Positions 10,151 to 21,689 of a stretch of DNA of 64,000 bases are shown here, piece by piece (position 1 is the stretch's first letter; each line of letters starts with the position of its first letter). The stretch is from positions 206,001-270,000 of the forward strand of contig JAVXUO010001261.1 of NCBI GenBank assembly GCA_033065855.1. The letters run 5' to 3'. Source of the stretch: Escallonia rubra. Taxonomy: Eukaryota > Streptophyta > Magnoliopsida > Escalloniales > Escalloniaceae. Made by a program: the position numbers and the translations under genes. The notes below the pieces were generated by a model. The model saw nothing but the letters and a program-made list of their open reading frames with translations, was not told where the DNA came from and made no database searches.

Positions 10151-12809
10151 GAGTGATTACGAGAGTTAGAAAAGCTGGCTTGGGTCGGACAAACATTGAG
10201 AAAATATGTAGCTAATGGGTTTCAATTTTAAAACCAAACTAGGAAATTTGTTTGGCTTCATTTTGATGGAAATGCAGGTGAACAAAGAAAGATTATATTG
10301 GGAATGACAATTTGATGGATAAGATAGGAGCAAGAATAATAAATATTAAGATTGTAAGTACGTGATTAAGTACAGTTACATGCAAACCAGGAAGTAGTTG
10401 GTCAATGACATCCCCAAGCAAGTGCTATGGTTTATATATAAGACCAACTAAGGAAAGTCGTACGATTTAAAGCTCGGTGATTATAACATCTGACGAATTG
10501 TGTGATCTTTGCTCTTTCTTGTGCTTTATATATCGCATACTCTAGACACCCACTTTTGTATCCTTGTTTTATCCTTTTGGTTATGGACTTTATTATTAAA
10601 TAAATATATTAGTATTATTAGTCTACGCCTATTAATATATTTATTAGTCTACGTCTAGTAATATATAATAAGAGTGATTTAATTAAGTCCAATTCAACAA
10701 GTGGTCCAGTCCAGTTAGAGTCTAATCCACTGAGTGACTTAATCCGGTCAAAGTCCGATCTAGTTGGTTAAACCGATCCAGTTAGTTACTCATCAGTTAA
10801 GAGATTCTGACTTGATTTAGATGAGTCGGAATTAACTTGTCATCGATTTTTGATGCACTTTAATTTCTTTGATTTAGATGTGACTTCGGTAATTCCGAAA
10901 TCTGGTGCATCTCATCTGTCTTTATAGATCTTAATAGGAAAAAATCTTATTTAATTATGGCATGAACCGCCAAGTTTTCGACAAACCAGCTGGTAATTAA
11001 CTTTTTTGTCTTTGATTTAAATCGTATATTCTTCTCTATCAGAGACATTAGACTTGAAAAAAAAAATTATCAGTTTTTTAGAGTCCTGAGGCCACTAAAA
11101 ATTGACCCATTAGGCTTCAGGATTAGAGGTCTGGTTTCTCTCAAGAAATTTTGGACATTTCTTCCCTAGAATTGTTGCACTATTTATAGCGAGAATTATG
11201 TAACAATAGTGAAGATAATTCTCATTTTCTTAATCGAGTCGCATCATGAATCCATTCCAATGTCATCCTGAGTCGTCTAAGTAAGCTCCATTTCGAGATA
11301 ACTTTTATATTCCTTTTATACGTTAGACTGAGAGTCTAGATCGTCTCCCCTCCTTGCGACCATATCTTGGTTAAAAATTTGAAAGCTACAAAAAGAGTTT
11401 CAAGTTTGACTTTTGTTCAACTAGACAAAGTTGTGTCAAGACCGATATTTAGACCACCTTCTATAGGGCTCGGTCAGAATAGCATGGTTTTAATTTATGT
11501 TTGTCCGACCGGATACTTGGCCACTCGACCCCCGATGTTGGGTTCAAACCAAAATTGTGTGATAGATTAGGATCTAGTATATGCACCATCTTATTGCAAT
11601 TTTTAAAGGCCAAAAAAATAATAAAAACAAAATAAAGACCATTAGGATATAACGAGTGCCTAACACATTCCCGTAGTACGCATTCCCGTTGTATAAAATG
11701 CTTTACATGATATAATTATTTTTTGTTCCGTGACTAAAGCACGTGGAGAATTGTCCCAACCTACCCATTTGAGAGCAACGGTAGAAACCCTAAGCTTCCT
11801 AGTTACGAAGTGATTTTGACTATAACCACACCTCCAAGGCCTAATACCGAGACCTCTTGTACTTTGGTATATTAAATAACTTGTGTGCACGTATCAATGA
11901 TCATCCATCATTAAGTCCATTAGTTACAGATAAGAGGTAAACCGTACAAGTAAAGGTGATGGAATAACCTTACACCCATAGTCAAATAAAACAAACACCC
12001 TGACCATTTATGAGATCTACCCTTCAAAGTGAACACATGCCAGTAATATGGCATATCACAGGGAAACTGACCAATATTCCATAGAATAAAAGGTGGGGGC
12101 GTGAAAAAGGTGTCTCTGATCAACTGGACGGTTAGTCTGCAGGCACCATTTCTCCATAACTAAATGGGCCGATTTACCCTATTTAAAATATTCAAAAATC
12201 CATCACTGGTTAATCGAACGGTAAACCCAACTAGGGTTTACCATACAGTTCTCCCGTGGCCACCCTAAAAGTCCCAAAAAATAAAGTTCTAATTAGCTGC
12301 CCTGTAAACCCAAAAGGTGTACTGGACTATTCGTCAGAACCCATGTTTTTTTTAGGTATAAACCGACCAGTTTATATGCGTTTAATGTGTTGTTTTCACT
12401 CAGTGTTTTATTCCCTATACAGTTAAGGGCAAGAAACTCTAGTAAGGGGGTACGTCCATAAAACTCAAGCAAATTTCAGTGGACAAAGAATTCCTCAGCT
12501 TAATGACCTAGCCCTGATCCTCGGTGAGTTACAAAAGGATTTCCAAACCAAATTCACCGCCTTAGTAGTGCAACGTGCAAAGACCGCCATGGATGTGGAA
12601 TTACAAATGAAAAAGGATTAGAATAGAGACTCCGAGAATAGCTAAATGTAGCGATGGAGAAGAAAAAGAGGAAGATGATATCCCAAACTGAAAGTAGATT
12701 GACAGTAACAGTCTGATGATGAAAGGAAGGTAGTTGTCCCATAATAGAAAGAAAAACTAGTAGAACTTGAGTAACAGATTACTAAAATGAATAAGGCTGA
12801 TGACCCAAT
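10151..12809. other. Spacer with decayed repeats, no gene seen
   Basis: AT-rich sequence containing short direct repeats (TATTAGTCTACG near 10612-10655) and dispersed phrases on GTCCGACC and CAGTT. Lying directly upstream of the decayed gag at 12810, it may be the LTR and leader of the same old gypsy element, but no PBS or LTR end could be fixed. Confidence 0.35.
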
Positions 12810-13275
12810 GGACCTCAGTACCTTTACCTTGGGCCCGGAAGATAAATTCTCACCAAAGCTTAAGATGCCTATATGGAGAAGATTGATGGGACGATGGTTC
12901 CCAAAGTTCATGTGAAGACCTACATGTGCATGTTAGCTCCTTATGGAGTTAACGAGAATAAGTTGATCCAGCTTTTCCATCACACTTTGATCGGATGCTG
13001 CTTGATGATTCCTTACTCTCAACGACTCATAAGTGTGAATATGTGAAGATGTAGTTAAAGAATTTATTAATCACTATCCGTACAATGCTGATTTGGACAT
13101 CACCCGAACAAACTTGGAGACTACCAATTCGAACTTAATCTGGTGGAGGAACAAGGCTACTCAGATGGTTAACTGCCCCTCAGAAGAGGAAAATGTTAAC
13201 ATAAAAAGGAATAACTTACTACCTGTGTATGATGAATATGTATCTGGGCACTATCAATTTCCTTCAAAGCACTAA
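12810..13275 (+). pseudogene. Decayed Ty3/gypsy gag fragment
   Basis: Phrases of a gag capsid domain appear in two alternating frames: FTLGPEDKFSPKLKMP near 12818, then (other frame) DDSLLSTTHKCEYVEDVVKE and INHYPYNADLDITRTNLETT up to 13275. The spacing resembles the gag of Tat/Ogre gypsy elements. At least one frameshift and several stops break it, so it cannot make a full protein. No pol sequence follows. Confidence 0.55.
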
Positions 13276-14049
13276 TTAGATCCCTAGTACAAATTGAAGA
13301 TGATATCAATCAACGGACCTTATCACGAAAGGCTAAGCCGGGAGGATACCGCGTCGGTGTGAGGAATGTTTATGCTTACTCAAAGCTAGCCAGTGCGAAC
13401 AATGTCAACAATATGGGATCGCAATAGGTGGTGTCATAGAAAGCTAGCTCCGAACCCCGACCACCATTCACAAAGGCATGATCGTCAAGTTGCCACCTAC
13501 TCCTACACTGACTGTTTTACCCGAAGGATATGATGCCCAAGCCGATTGTGCTTATCATCAAGGGGTCGGTCATCACACCAAAAGTGCATCACCCTCCGTC
13601 ATGCCATTTGATGTTTTATTAACAAAGGTCAAGTGTCTCCTCTCGCCAAACTGAATGTAAGGAAAGAACCTTTGCCCACATATAGCGTGAACATAGCGTT
13701 GAATCTTTCTACGCTCATTGTGTTGGCATACCAGTTGGTATACCAGTTGGTAGGTATGTAATATCCCTCACTTTTCGAGCTATTTAAGGTAACTATCTGT
13801 GACCCAAAAAAATAAACGTGCAATAATTGTGAACAATGCTCGGGTATTAGTAGAGTATGCAAGCTTAAAATGATTTTGAGGTCAAAATGTAATTTTGAAA
13901 ACTTTTGGGGTCATTTGTAAGTTTGAAAAACTTTGGGGGCTAATTTGCAAATTTGAAAAGTATGCATTTATTTGTCAAGATTTTAGAAATTAGCTCAATT
14001 ACAATTGCCACCTCCTACTTATTTTAATTTTGACTGATTTTATTATAAA

Positions 14050-15341
14050 GGGCTAATGACACTTATGTCCCTGAAGTTTGGGAGTAATTACACTCAAGGA
14101 CACAAAGTTTCAAAATGTAACACTTATGTCCATCGACAAACGGAACCCTAAAAATCTTAACGGTTTTAATGAAAAGACTGTATTGCCCCTGAGTTAGAAC
14201 CTTATTTTTTTTAATGCCATTACATCATTAAAAAAAAAGACTTGTTTTCATCTTTACATTACTCTTAACCCCCCCCCCCAACCCCCACCCCCCTCATCTG
14301 CATCCCCCTTCCCCGTCACCCACCCACGCCTGCATCCCCCTTCCCCGTCACCCACCCACCCATTCTTCCTCCCCTTCCCCGGCGCCGCATCCCACCTGCC
14401 TCCCCCTTCCCCGTCACCCACCAGCCTCTTATTCCTCCCCTTCCCCGGCGCCGCACCCCATCTGCCTCCCCCTTCCTCGTCACCCCGTCACCGCCTACCT
14501 CCCCCTTCCCCGTCAACGCCCACCCCGGATCAGCAACTAGTCCTTTTATTGCCACGACACCCCCTTTCCGCCGGCTGAAACTTCACCTCGTCAGTTGAAA
14601 CCACTTCGCTTGTATGAGAGATCTGCGGCGAAGATGAAGATCTGTCACGGCGGCGACGATGTGGGGCTGAGGGAAGGACAGCGACGACGTGGGTTTGGAG
14701 GAAGGGAGGGGGCTTGGGTTACCGGCGACATGGGTCGAGGGAGGGAGCTGGGGCTGCTGGCAGCGAGATTCCAGATGTGGATAAACCCTAATTTCAAAAT
14801 TAGGGTTCCGAAACCCTAATTTTAAGGTTTCAAAACCCTAACTTTTAAATTAGGGTTGATTTTGAAACCCTAATTAAATCATTTGGACGGGAGAGGGAGG
14901 CGACGGCCAGCGGGGACTTCAGATTCACTGGCAATGGGAGAGAGAACATAAAACCCTAATTTGCAAATTAAAGTTTCAAGAAAACCCTAATTTGCAAATT
15001 AGGGTTTCAAGAAAATCCTAATTTTCAAATTAGGGTTTCAAGAATATCCAAATTTGTAAATTAGGGTTTCAAGAATATCCTAAAAATAAAATTGATAAAT
15101 AAATCATATATAATAATAAACAAATATTTTTCAATATATACAGTACAAGGGGTAATATCGTCATTTTAAAAATACATATTGATGACATCATACAAAAAGT
15201 ACAATTTTTGGATGGAACCCTAACGGATGGACACGGCTGATACATTTTAAAAGTGTTTGGTCACGGAATGTTATATTTTGAAACTCGTTGTCCTTGGCTG
15301 TAATTATACCCAAATCTCAGGGATATAAGTGTAATTTGCCC
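14050..15341. mobile_element. Non-autonomous Mutator-like element (MULE) with 9 bp TSD
   Basis: The ends are long inverted repeats: GGGCTAATGACACTTATGTC at the left and, reverse-complemented, GGGCAAATTACACTTATATC at the right, with similarity extending about 80 bp. Exact 9 bp direct repeats TATTATAAA flank it at 14041-14049 and 15342-15350, the TSD size of Mutator elements. The 1292 bp interior encodes no transposase. It is C-rich on the left, then carries palindromic AAACCCTAAT arrays. It sits inside the old LTR that starts at 13756. Copies of the same family are at 33618-37782 and 63378 onward. Confidence 0.85.
14775..15085. repeat. Degenerate palindromic AAACCCTAAT/ATTAGGGTTT array
   Basis: Units of AAACCCTAATTTGCAAATTA followed by GGGTTTCAAGAA repeat about six times with variation. 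Each unit is a near-perfect palindrome around TTTGCAAA. Although CCCTAAA-like, it alternates strands and is not an interstitial telomere. The same motif occurs in the related elements near 8386 and 37550, so it belongs to this MULE family. Confidence 0.75.
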
Positions 15342-16740
15342 TATTATAAAATGTGGGATGGAATTTTATGGAAAAAAAAGAAAACAAAATCAGAAAATAA
15401 TTTTGGGAAGAAAAGGAAGAAAAAAAAAAGAAAAGAAGAAATAGTAAGCAAGAACAAAAAATAGAGAAGAACAAAGAGGGGGGGAAGAAGAAGAAATTCG
15501 GGCAAGAATCATAGAGAGAGGGATCTCTTCAAGGGTATCTCTCTACACATTCTAAGTGTGATTTAAGTTTTTGTGTGTGTGTTTTTAGACACTGTTTGCA
15601 TGTATGTGTGTTCATTGGGTGTGTTTAGGTATTACCGTTGTAGGATTATAGGGGATTTGAGAGTGTAAATGTGTGTGTGTTTTTGGCAAGTATATGTGTA
15701 TTTAGTGTGTGTAGGGGTATGGAAAAGTGACCGTGAGTGTGGTCGGTGTGGTCAGTGTGTGTGTGTGTATCCAGGTAAAATATGTGTGGGTAGGGGAGAG
15801 ATAACCGTATGTTATGGTATATTTTTGTGTGAGCGCAAGTGTGTGTGTGATAATATGTGTGAAATTGTGTGTATAGTAGGTGTAGCTATATGAGTTATAG
15901 TGTATTTGGGTAAGGGTATGTGTGCTAGATGTATGTTTGCGAGCTGTGTGAGTATGTGTACAAGTGTGTGTGTGTTCAATCTAAATGGATGTGAATAATA
16001 AGTGTAATTGTCACCGTGAATGGGGGGGGGGGCTAGTGTTAAGCAGTTTGTACGAATTTTTATAAATAGTTTAGATCATAATCTGATAAAGTTAAAACAG
16101 TGACCTCTGATATTTTTACAAGACGTACGTTGTGGGAAATTTTAGAATTTTTTGGTGTCCGCGAATGATGCTATATTAGGATATCGATTAAAAAGAATTC
16201 TTAAATTATTTGACATAGAAAATCAAGTTATTTTAATCTAAAAATTTTAGGGGAACCTTATATTACTGAGATGTTTCATTTCTAAAATTTTGTGCCAATT
16301 CAAGCTTTATAGAACTTTTTAGCATAACCGACTTTTGAGTGCTCGGTCCGGACACCGACTCGGACGAAAATTTATTAAGTTACTTTTTATCCCAAAAATG
16401 ACTTCAAGATGCTAAAAAGAGTGTTTTAAAGTATTTTTGAGATTTTTCAGTCCAGAAATCCTCAAGGAATTCGGGGGGGGGGGGAGTATTTTGGTGCCAC
16501 TCAGAAGAGGTATTTTGATAATTTTACCTATAAAGGTACATTTGGATAAATTCACATACGGTAAGGATAATTAGTGATTTTACTTACGGGAAGGACATTT
16601 TGGTAATTTAAGTATGAAAGGGGCGTTTTTGATAATTTTATACATAAATGGGCATTTTGGTAATTTTACTTGCTCAGTGAGGGGGGTTCATTATGGGATT
16701 ATGCGAAAGTCAGTATTGAGTTTATAACATCATAGAGTAG

Positions 16741-17538
16741 ACTGTAACATGATCATTTGATTGTTCCATTTATGTTAAAGGAAAAGATTTTCCGATTAGA
16801 ATAATTTAGCTTCAGATTCGGGTAAGATTTTCTATTTGAACCCCGGATAAGAATTCCGAACCCTAATTTTGATAGCTTGTGTTTGTAAGTTTCCTTTCGA
16901 TTCGTTTATCGCTATTATCAAACACTGATATATGAATTAATATCAGCATGTTATTGCCAAGGAGACCCCAGCGTTGAACTTGAATTGGTTATTTTGGAGA
17001 TCTTGTTGATGCTCGCCTGTTATTGCATGCTGAGCAAATTTCATAACTGTTTGCGTCTTTTCTTCTGTTTTGTTGTTGTGCCTAAATTTAATAATTGCTT
17101 GTATTTCTTCTTACTACTTGTTTGGGCTATTCTTGAATTTTGGGTGATGAATTGCTATTAGTATGTTTAATTGTCATTGAAACCCAAATTGATATCGGTT
17201 ATTTAAATCCATATTGATGCTCAACTTTGTTGCATGTCAAGCATTGAATTCCTTGTTGATTCTTTGATTGTTTTCTTCTGTATTGACTTGGGAATCTGTT
17301 CTAAGGGAGGGGTTATAAGGATGCTTGTCCATGCTTCCTAAGGGAAACACAGGCTGGTCTCTTGAATGAAGAAAATGGCTAGTTATCGTACATCATGTAT
17401 GTGTACACTTTTCGTGCATTGCTGACTCTACCTACGATCAATACTATTTAATTTTTTTTACATATTATCTTACATTGAATGTTTTGAAAAATAATTGGAA
17501 TGAATGTCTTGATATCTGATTGAAGGGAATCGAGTTGA
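16741..17538. other. AT-rich spacer, no gene seen
   Basis: No open frame, repeat or RNA gene could be supported. It may be the decayed 3' part of the old LTR to its left. It ends at the TSD (AACAT, 17539-17543) of the next element. Confidence 0.45.
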
Positions 17539-17543
17539 AACAT

Positions 17544-19065
17544 TGTTGCTGGGTAAAGATGGTCCGTTGCCACGTAGAGGTGCCACAAAGGATGCAGTCT
17601 GCGTCAGCTTCCAGGTAGACGAAGCGGGAGACAGTAAGGATGGAGTAAGGGCTGAGAGCAAGGCTCCCCAGACAGGTCACGAGGGCTGGCAGCGCCGCGC
17701 AGGCAGGGTGACGACGAACAGGGCCGGCGGTCGACAGTCCAGATTAAGGGTGCAGCGTCAAGAGTCCGATGACAGGAGTCCAAATGTTTTTCTCTCACTA
17801 AAAATCCAGAGAGAATGAGCTTTAGAGAGAGAAAGTGAAATGTTGAAATGAGAGGGAAGTCATTAAATAAGCTCCAGAATCCATTATATATAGGCCCGAA
17901 TATGCGCGTGTCATCAGTCGACACGTGTCGTCCTCCGGGAGTGACACGTCTCCAGAGGGGTCCCACAGTATTGATTGTTCGTCGAATATGCCAGTCCCCG
18001 AGTTCGTGCCGCCCTACCTTTGCAGCGTCCCTCTGCCTGTCTGAGGAGACTGACCACATCGCGGTAGCATGGTCAGAGCAGCACGTTGCCCCAGCCACCA
18101 GTCCAAGCCCTTACTGAATCCCACGAGATGCGTCATGAGACGCGTAGAGATCCTGGTAGCGGTGAAGGTTGCCCCTGCAGCCAACTGCCAGGCGTGCCAG
18201 ACGCGATGCCCTCCGAGGACCTGTTCCCGTCCCGGAGTGACCCGCGGTTCATTGCCCTGACGATGTCGATGATCAATGGTGATATGAGTGCACATGCTCA
18301 TAGCTCGATACTCAGAGTCTGTGGCGGGGGGTCCTCGTGTGGGAGCACTACGAGCGGAGCCCCCAGAAGCCTGTTTGTTGGTCGCGCGGGTGAGGGCTGG
18401 AGCCTCCGGTTGATTGAGCGGACAAAGGCCAGAGCCCGTCAGCTGATTGAGCCGGCGAGGGCATTATGGTTGCGCGCCCGTCCCACCACGAGGGCCGGAG
18501 CCCTGTCAGTTGATTGAGCCGGCGAGGGCTTAAGGGTTGCGAGCCCGTCCCGCCGTGAGGGCCGGAGCCCTATCAGTTGATTGAGCCGACGAGGGCTTAA
18601 AGGTTGCGAGCCTGTCCCGTCGCGAGGCTCGGAGCCCTGTCAGTTGATTGGGCCGGCGAGGGCATTATGGTTGCGCGCCCGTCCCGGTGCGAGGGCCGGA
18701 GCCCCGTCGCTTTGATTGAGACGGCGATGATGAGCGTCGCGCTACTGGAGATAGCAGGTGAATGTTGGAGTGAGAATCCAGTGTCGGTAGTAGGTTTTCC
18801 CATTTGCGGGGCAATGGAGGCCGACCCCCTTGGAATGGCCGACCCCCTTGGAATGGCCGACCCCTTGGGGTGGCTGGCCCCATTGGGGTGGCCGACCCTA
18901 ATGGGGGGGGGGAGCACACTTTTTGATCGCCGTCTGGATATTTGAGGCGCATAGCACTTTGACCGAGCAATGATGTTGAGCGATGTTAACCGCCAAAGGG
19001 TGACGTGTCGCGCCACTGGGATCTCTTAGCGGGCCCCGGTGTGCAGACCGATTAGGTTTTGAACA
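17544..19065 (-). repeat. 3' LTR of element B
   Basis: It begins (plus strand) TGTTGCTGGGTAAAGATGG and ends CGATTAGGTTTTGAACA, matching the other LTR at 24763-26224. A TATATATA-type box lies at about 17883-17892. Differences from the partner include small indels, for example in the block of GGAATGGCCGACCCC repeats near 18830-18860. Confidence 0.8.
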
Positions 19066-19145
19066 TAAGCCCCCTGTGTGCGGGGTGCGCAGAGGGGCAA
19101 CCTGAGCGGGCACCGCACGCATAGACGGTGTTGGATACACTTGGC
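19066..19145 (-). other. Polypurine tract and 3' internal stub of element B
   Basis: On the minus strand CACACAGGGGGCTTA directly precedes the 3' LTR, in the place of a polypurine tract that primes plus-strand synthesis. The following 80 bp (GCAGAGGGGCAACC, CACCGCACGCATA) are repeated at 21582-21640 beside the inner family A LTR, so the two LTR families share the same 3' internal end. Confidence 0.6.
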
Positions 19146-19379
19146 ATGGTCGCCGCTCAGTGCTTAGAGCCCGCTGCAACGGTCGGAGCCCTCGGTTGAT
19201 TGAGTGTACGAAGGTCGGAGCCCGTCATTTGATTGAGCCGGCGAGGGCATTATGGTTGCGCGCCCGTCCCGCCGCGAGGGCCGGAGCCCTGTCAGTTGAT
19301 TGGGCCGGCGAGGGCATTATGGTTGCGCGCCCGTCCCGCCGTGAGGGCTGGAGCCCTGTCAGTTGATTGGGCCGGCGAG

Positions 19380-19830
19380 GGCATTATGGTTGCGAGCCCA
19401 TCCCAGATGTGAGGGCCGGAGCCCCGTCGCTTTGATTGAGACGGCGATGGCTATAAGCTTGAGAGCTCATCCCGGATGCGAGGGCCGGAGCCCCGTCACT
19501 TTGATTGAGACGGCGATGGCTATAAGCTTGAGAGCCCATCCCGGATGCGAGGGTCGGAGCCCCGTCGCTTTGATTGAGACGGCGATGGCTATAAGGTTGT
19601 GAGCCCATCCCGGATGCGAGGGCCGGAGCCCCGTCGCTTTGATTGAGACGGCGATGGCTATAAGGTTGAGAGCCCATCCCGGATGCGAGGGCCGGAGCCC
19701 CGTCGCTTTGATTGAGACGGCGATGGCTTTAAAGTTGAGAGTCCATCCCGGATGCGAGGGCCGGAGCCCCGTCGTATTGATTGAGACGGTGATGGCTATA
19801 AGGTTGAGAGCCCATCCCGGCGTGAGGAGT
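19380..19830. repeat. 69 bp minisatellite
   Basis: About six units containing TTGATTGAGACGGCGATGGC, TATAAGGTTGAGAGCCCATC and CGGATGCGAGGGCCGGAGCC repeat at exactly 69 bp spacing (for example ATGG at 19447, 19516, 19585). As 69 is divisible by three, all six frames stay open or closed together, giving a spurious repeat protein. Related units occur at 18400-18720, 25560-25890 and 40030-40390. Confidence 0.85.
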
Positions 19831-19859
19831 CCTTGCGCTGGAGCACTTGGAGCGCATCA

Positions 19860-20400
19860 AGGTAGCATCCCGGAGGAGCCGTCTACCTGGCGGAAGGGGA
19901 GTGGAAGAGCTCCCTGGCAGAGATAGTGTCCCGGAGGAGTCGCCTATCCCCGCGGGTGAGTCCTTGTGCCGGAGCACTCGGAGCAAGTCAAGGTAGCATC
20001 CCGGAGGAGCCGTCTACCCGACTGGCCGAGGTAGCATCCCGGAGGAGCCGTCTACCTGGCGGAAGGGGAGTTGAAGAGCTCCCTGGCAGAGATAGTGTCC
20101 CGGAGGAGTCGCCTATCCCCGCGGGTGAGTCCTTGTGCCGGAGCACTCGGAGCGAGTCAAGGTAGCATCCCGGAGGAGCCGTCTACCCGACTGGCCGAGG
20201 TAGCATCCCTGAGGAGCCCCGTCTACCTGGCGGAAGGGGAGTTGAAGAGCTCCCTGGCAGAGATAGTGTCCCGGAGGAGCCGTCTATCCCCGCGGGTGAG
20301 TCCTTGTGCCGGAGCACTCGGAACGAGTCAAGGTAGCATCCCGGAGGAGCTGTCTACCTGGCAGAAGGGGAGTTGAAGAGCTCCATGGTAGAGATAGTGT
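19860..20400. repeat. Second array of 169 bp minisatellite units
   Basis: The same CCCGGAGGAG-containing units as at 2083-2880, about three copies, ending in TCGCCTATCCCCGCGGATGA and GATGTACACTC as there. The shared unit order links this LTR fragment to family A. Confidence 0.85.
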
Positions 20401-21689
20401 CTCAGAGGAGTCGCCTATCCCCGCGGATGATGTACACTCTAGAGAGTGGGTTGAAGCATGCTCTATGACCAAGGAAAGGTGCGCATGGTGTGGTGAATAA
20501 GTGTGGTGCCTGGTGGGCATGTAACATGATTGTGGCGCATGAGTGCGGCCACTACCGTCACGAGACAATTCCGAGTGCCAGGGCACATATCACGAGAACA
20601 GTGCATGAGAGCGGCGACGAGTGTCGCGAGACGATACTTGGTGCCGGGGGTATGTATCATGAGCACGGTGCATGAGAGCGGCGACGAGTGTCGCGGGACG
20701 ATACTTGGTGCCGGGGGTATGTATCATGAGCACGGTGTATGAGAGCGGCGACGAGTGTCGCGGGACGATACTTGGTGCCGGGGGCACGTAAGGCGACAAA
20801 GACCCAGTGGGATGGATGTATCAGTGGCGCGGCGCATGGGCATGATGGCGTGTGAAAGTGCGTTGTACGGGCGCCAGCGACGAGGGTCGCGGAGACGGCG
20901 CAAGGGCGATGAGAGTCGCGGAGGTGTCATGCGGACGCGGGCGACGAAGGTCGCGGAGACGGTGTGCTGGCGACGAGGGTCACAGAGCTGGCGTGCTAAC
21001 GCGGGCGACGAATGTCGCGGAGATGGCGCGCGGGCGACAAAGGTAGCAGAGCTGGCGCGCGAATGCGAGCGATGAAGGTCACAGTGATGGTGCGCTGGCG
21101 ACGAGAGTCGGGGAGCTGGCGCGCTGACGCTGGTGATGAAGGTCGCGAAGATGGTGCGCTGGCGACGAGAGTCGCGAAGGTGATGCGCAGGTGACGAGTC
21201 GCCCGGATAGTGCGCTGGCGACGAGAGTCGCGGAGGTGGCGCGCGGTGACAAAGGTCGCAAAGATGATGCGCGGGCGACGAGAGTCGGGGAGGTGACGCG
21301 TGGCGACGAAGGTTGCGGAGACGGCGCGCGGCGTGGCAACGAAGGTCGCGACTACGGCGTGCGTGCGACGGTAATCGGTCGTTAAGGTAGTTGGCCGACC
21401 CCCTAAAGGGGGAAGGCACACCAAGACTGCTTCATAAATGAAAAAAAAGCACGTGACTTGAGCATGTGTCGCTTTGACCGGCCTGTGAGCGCTGAAAATT
21501 TGACCGTTGAAGATGCCGACGTGTCATGAGAATTGGGACCCCAAATGGGCCTATAGGTGTGGCCAAGATAGGGTGGGAACATAAGCCCCCGGCGTGGGGC
21601 GTACGCGGAGGGGCAACCCGAGTGGGCGCCGCACGCATAATCACTTAGCAAGATGTTGATGTTGTTTGGCTGGAGAGTTATTGAGGGTC

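Larger units (their letters stand above)
13756..16740 (+). mobile_element. Old large gypsy LTR (partial), interrupted by a MULE
   Basis: Starts TGTAATATCCCTCACTTTTC and shares ordered blocks with the solo LTR at 41362-52415: the AAATGTAATTTTGAAAACTT type block, GCCACCTCCTACTT (14008 versus 41771), and the block TGCTCGGTCCGG...TTTTTGAGATTTTT (16339-16446 versus 50176-50298). It is interrupted by the MULE at 14050-15341. A GT-rich tract lies at about 15560-15985. The right end is not clear; I see no TGTCACA-type end before 17538. It is an older relative of the other large LTRs. Confidence 0.55.
19146..21581 (-). mobile_element. Truncated family A LTR lying inside element B
   Basis: The minus-strand start TGTTCCCACCCTATCTTGG at 21581 matches the start of the LTR at 3791. 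The sequence continues through a GC-rich array (20600-21370), 169 bp units (19860-20400) and 69 bp units (19380-19830). It stops near GCTCAGTGCTTAGAGCCCGC at about 19155, in mid-LTR, without the TATA region, 3' end or PBS. Its own polypurine-type stub follows at 21582. No TSD is visible, so ectopic recombination between relatives is more likely than simple nested insertion. Confidence 0.6.

Noticed and set aside
14775-15085. Possible interstitial telomere
   Set aside because: The AAACCCTAAT and ATTAGGGTTT motifs alternate strands with AT spacers instead of forming (TTTAGGG)n.
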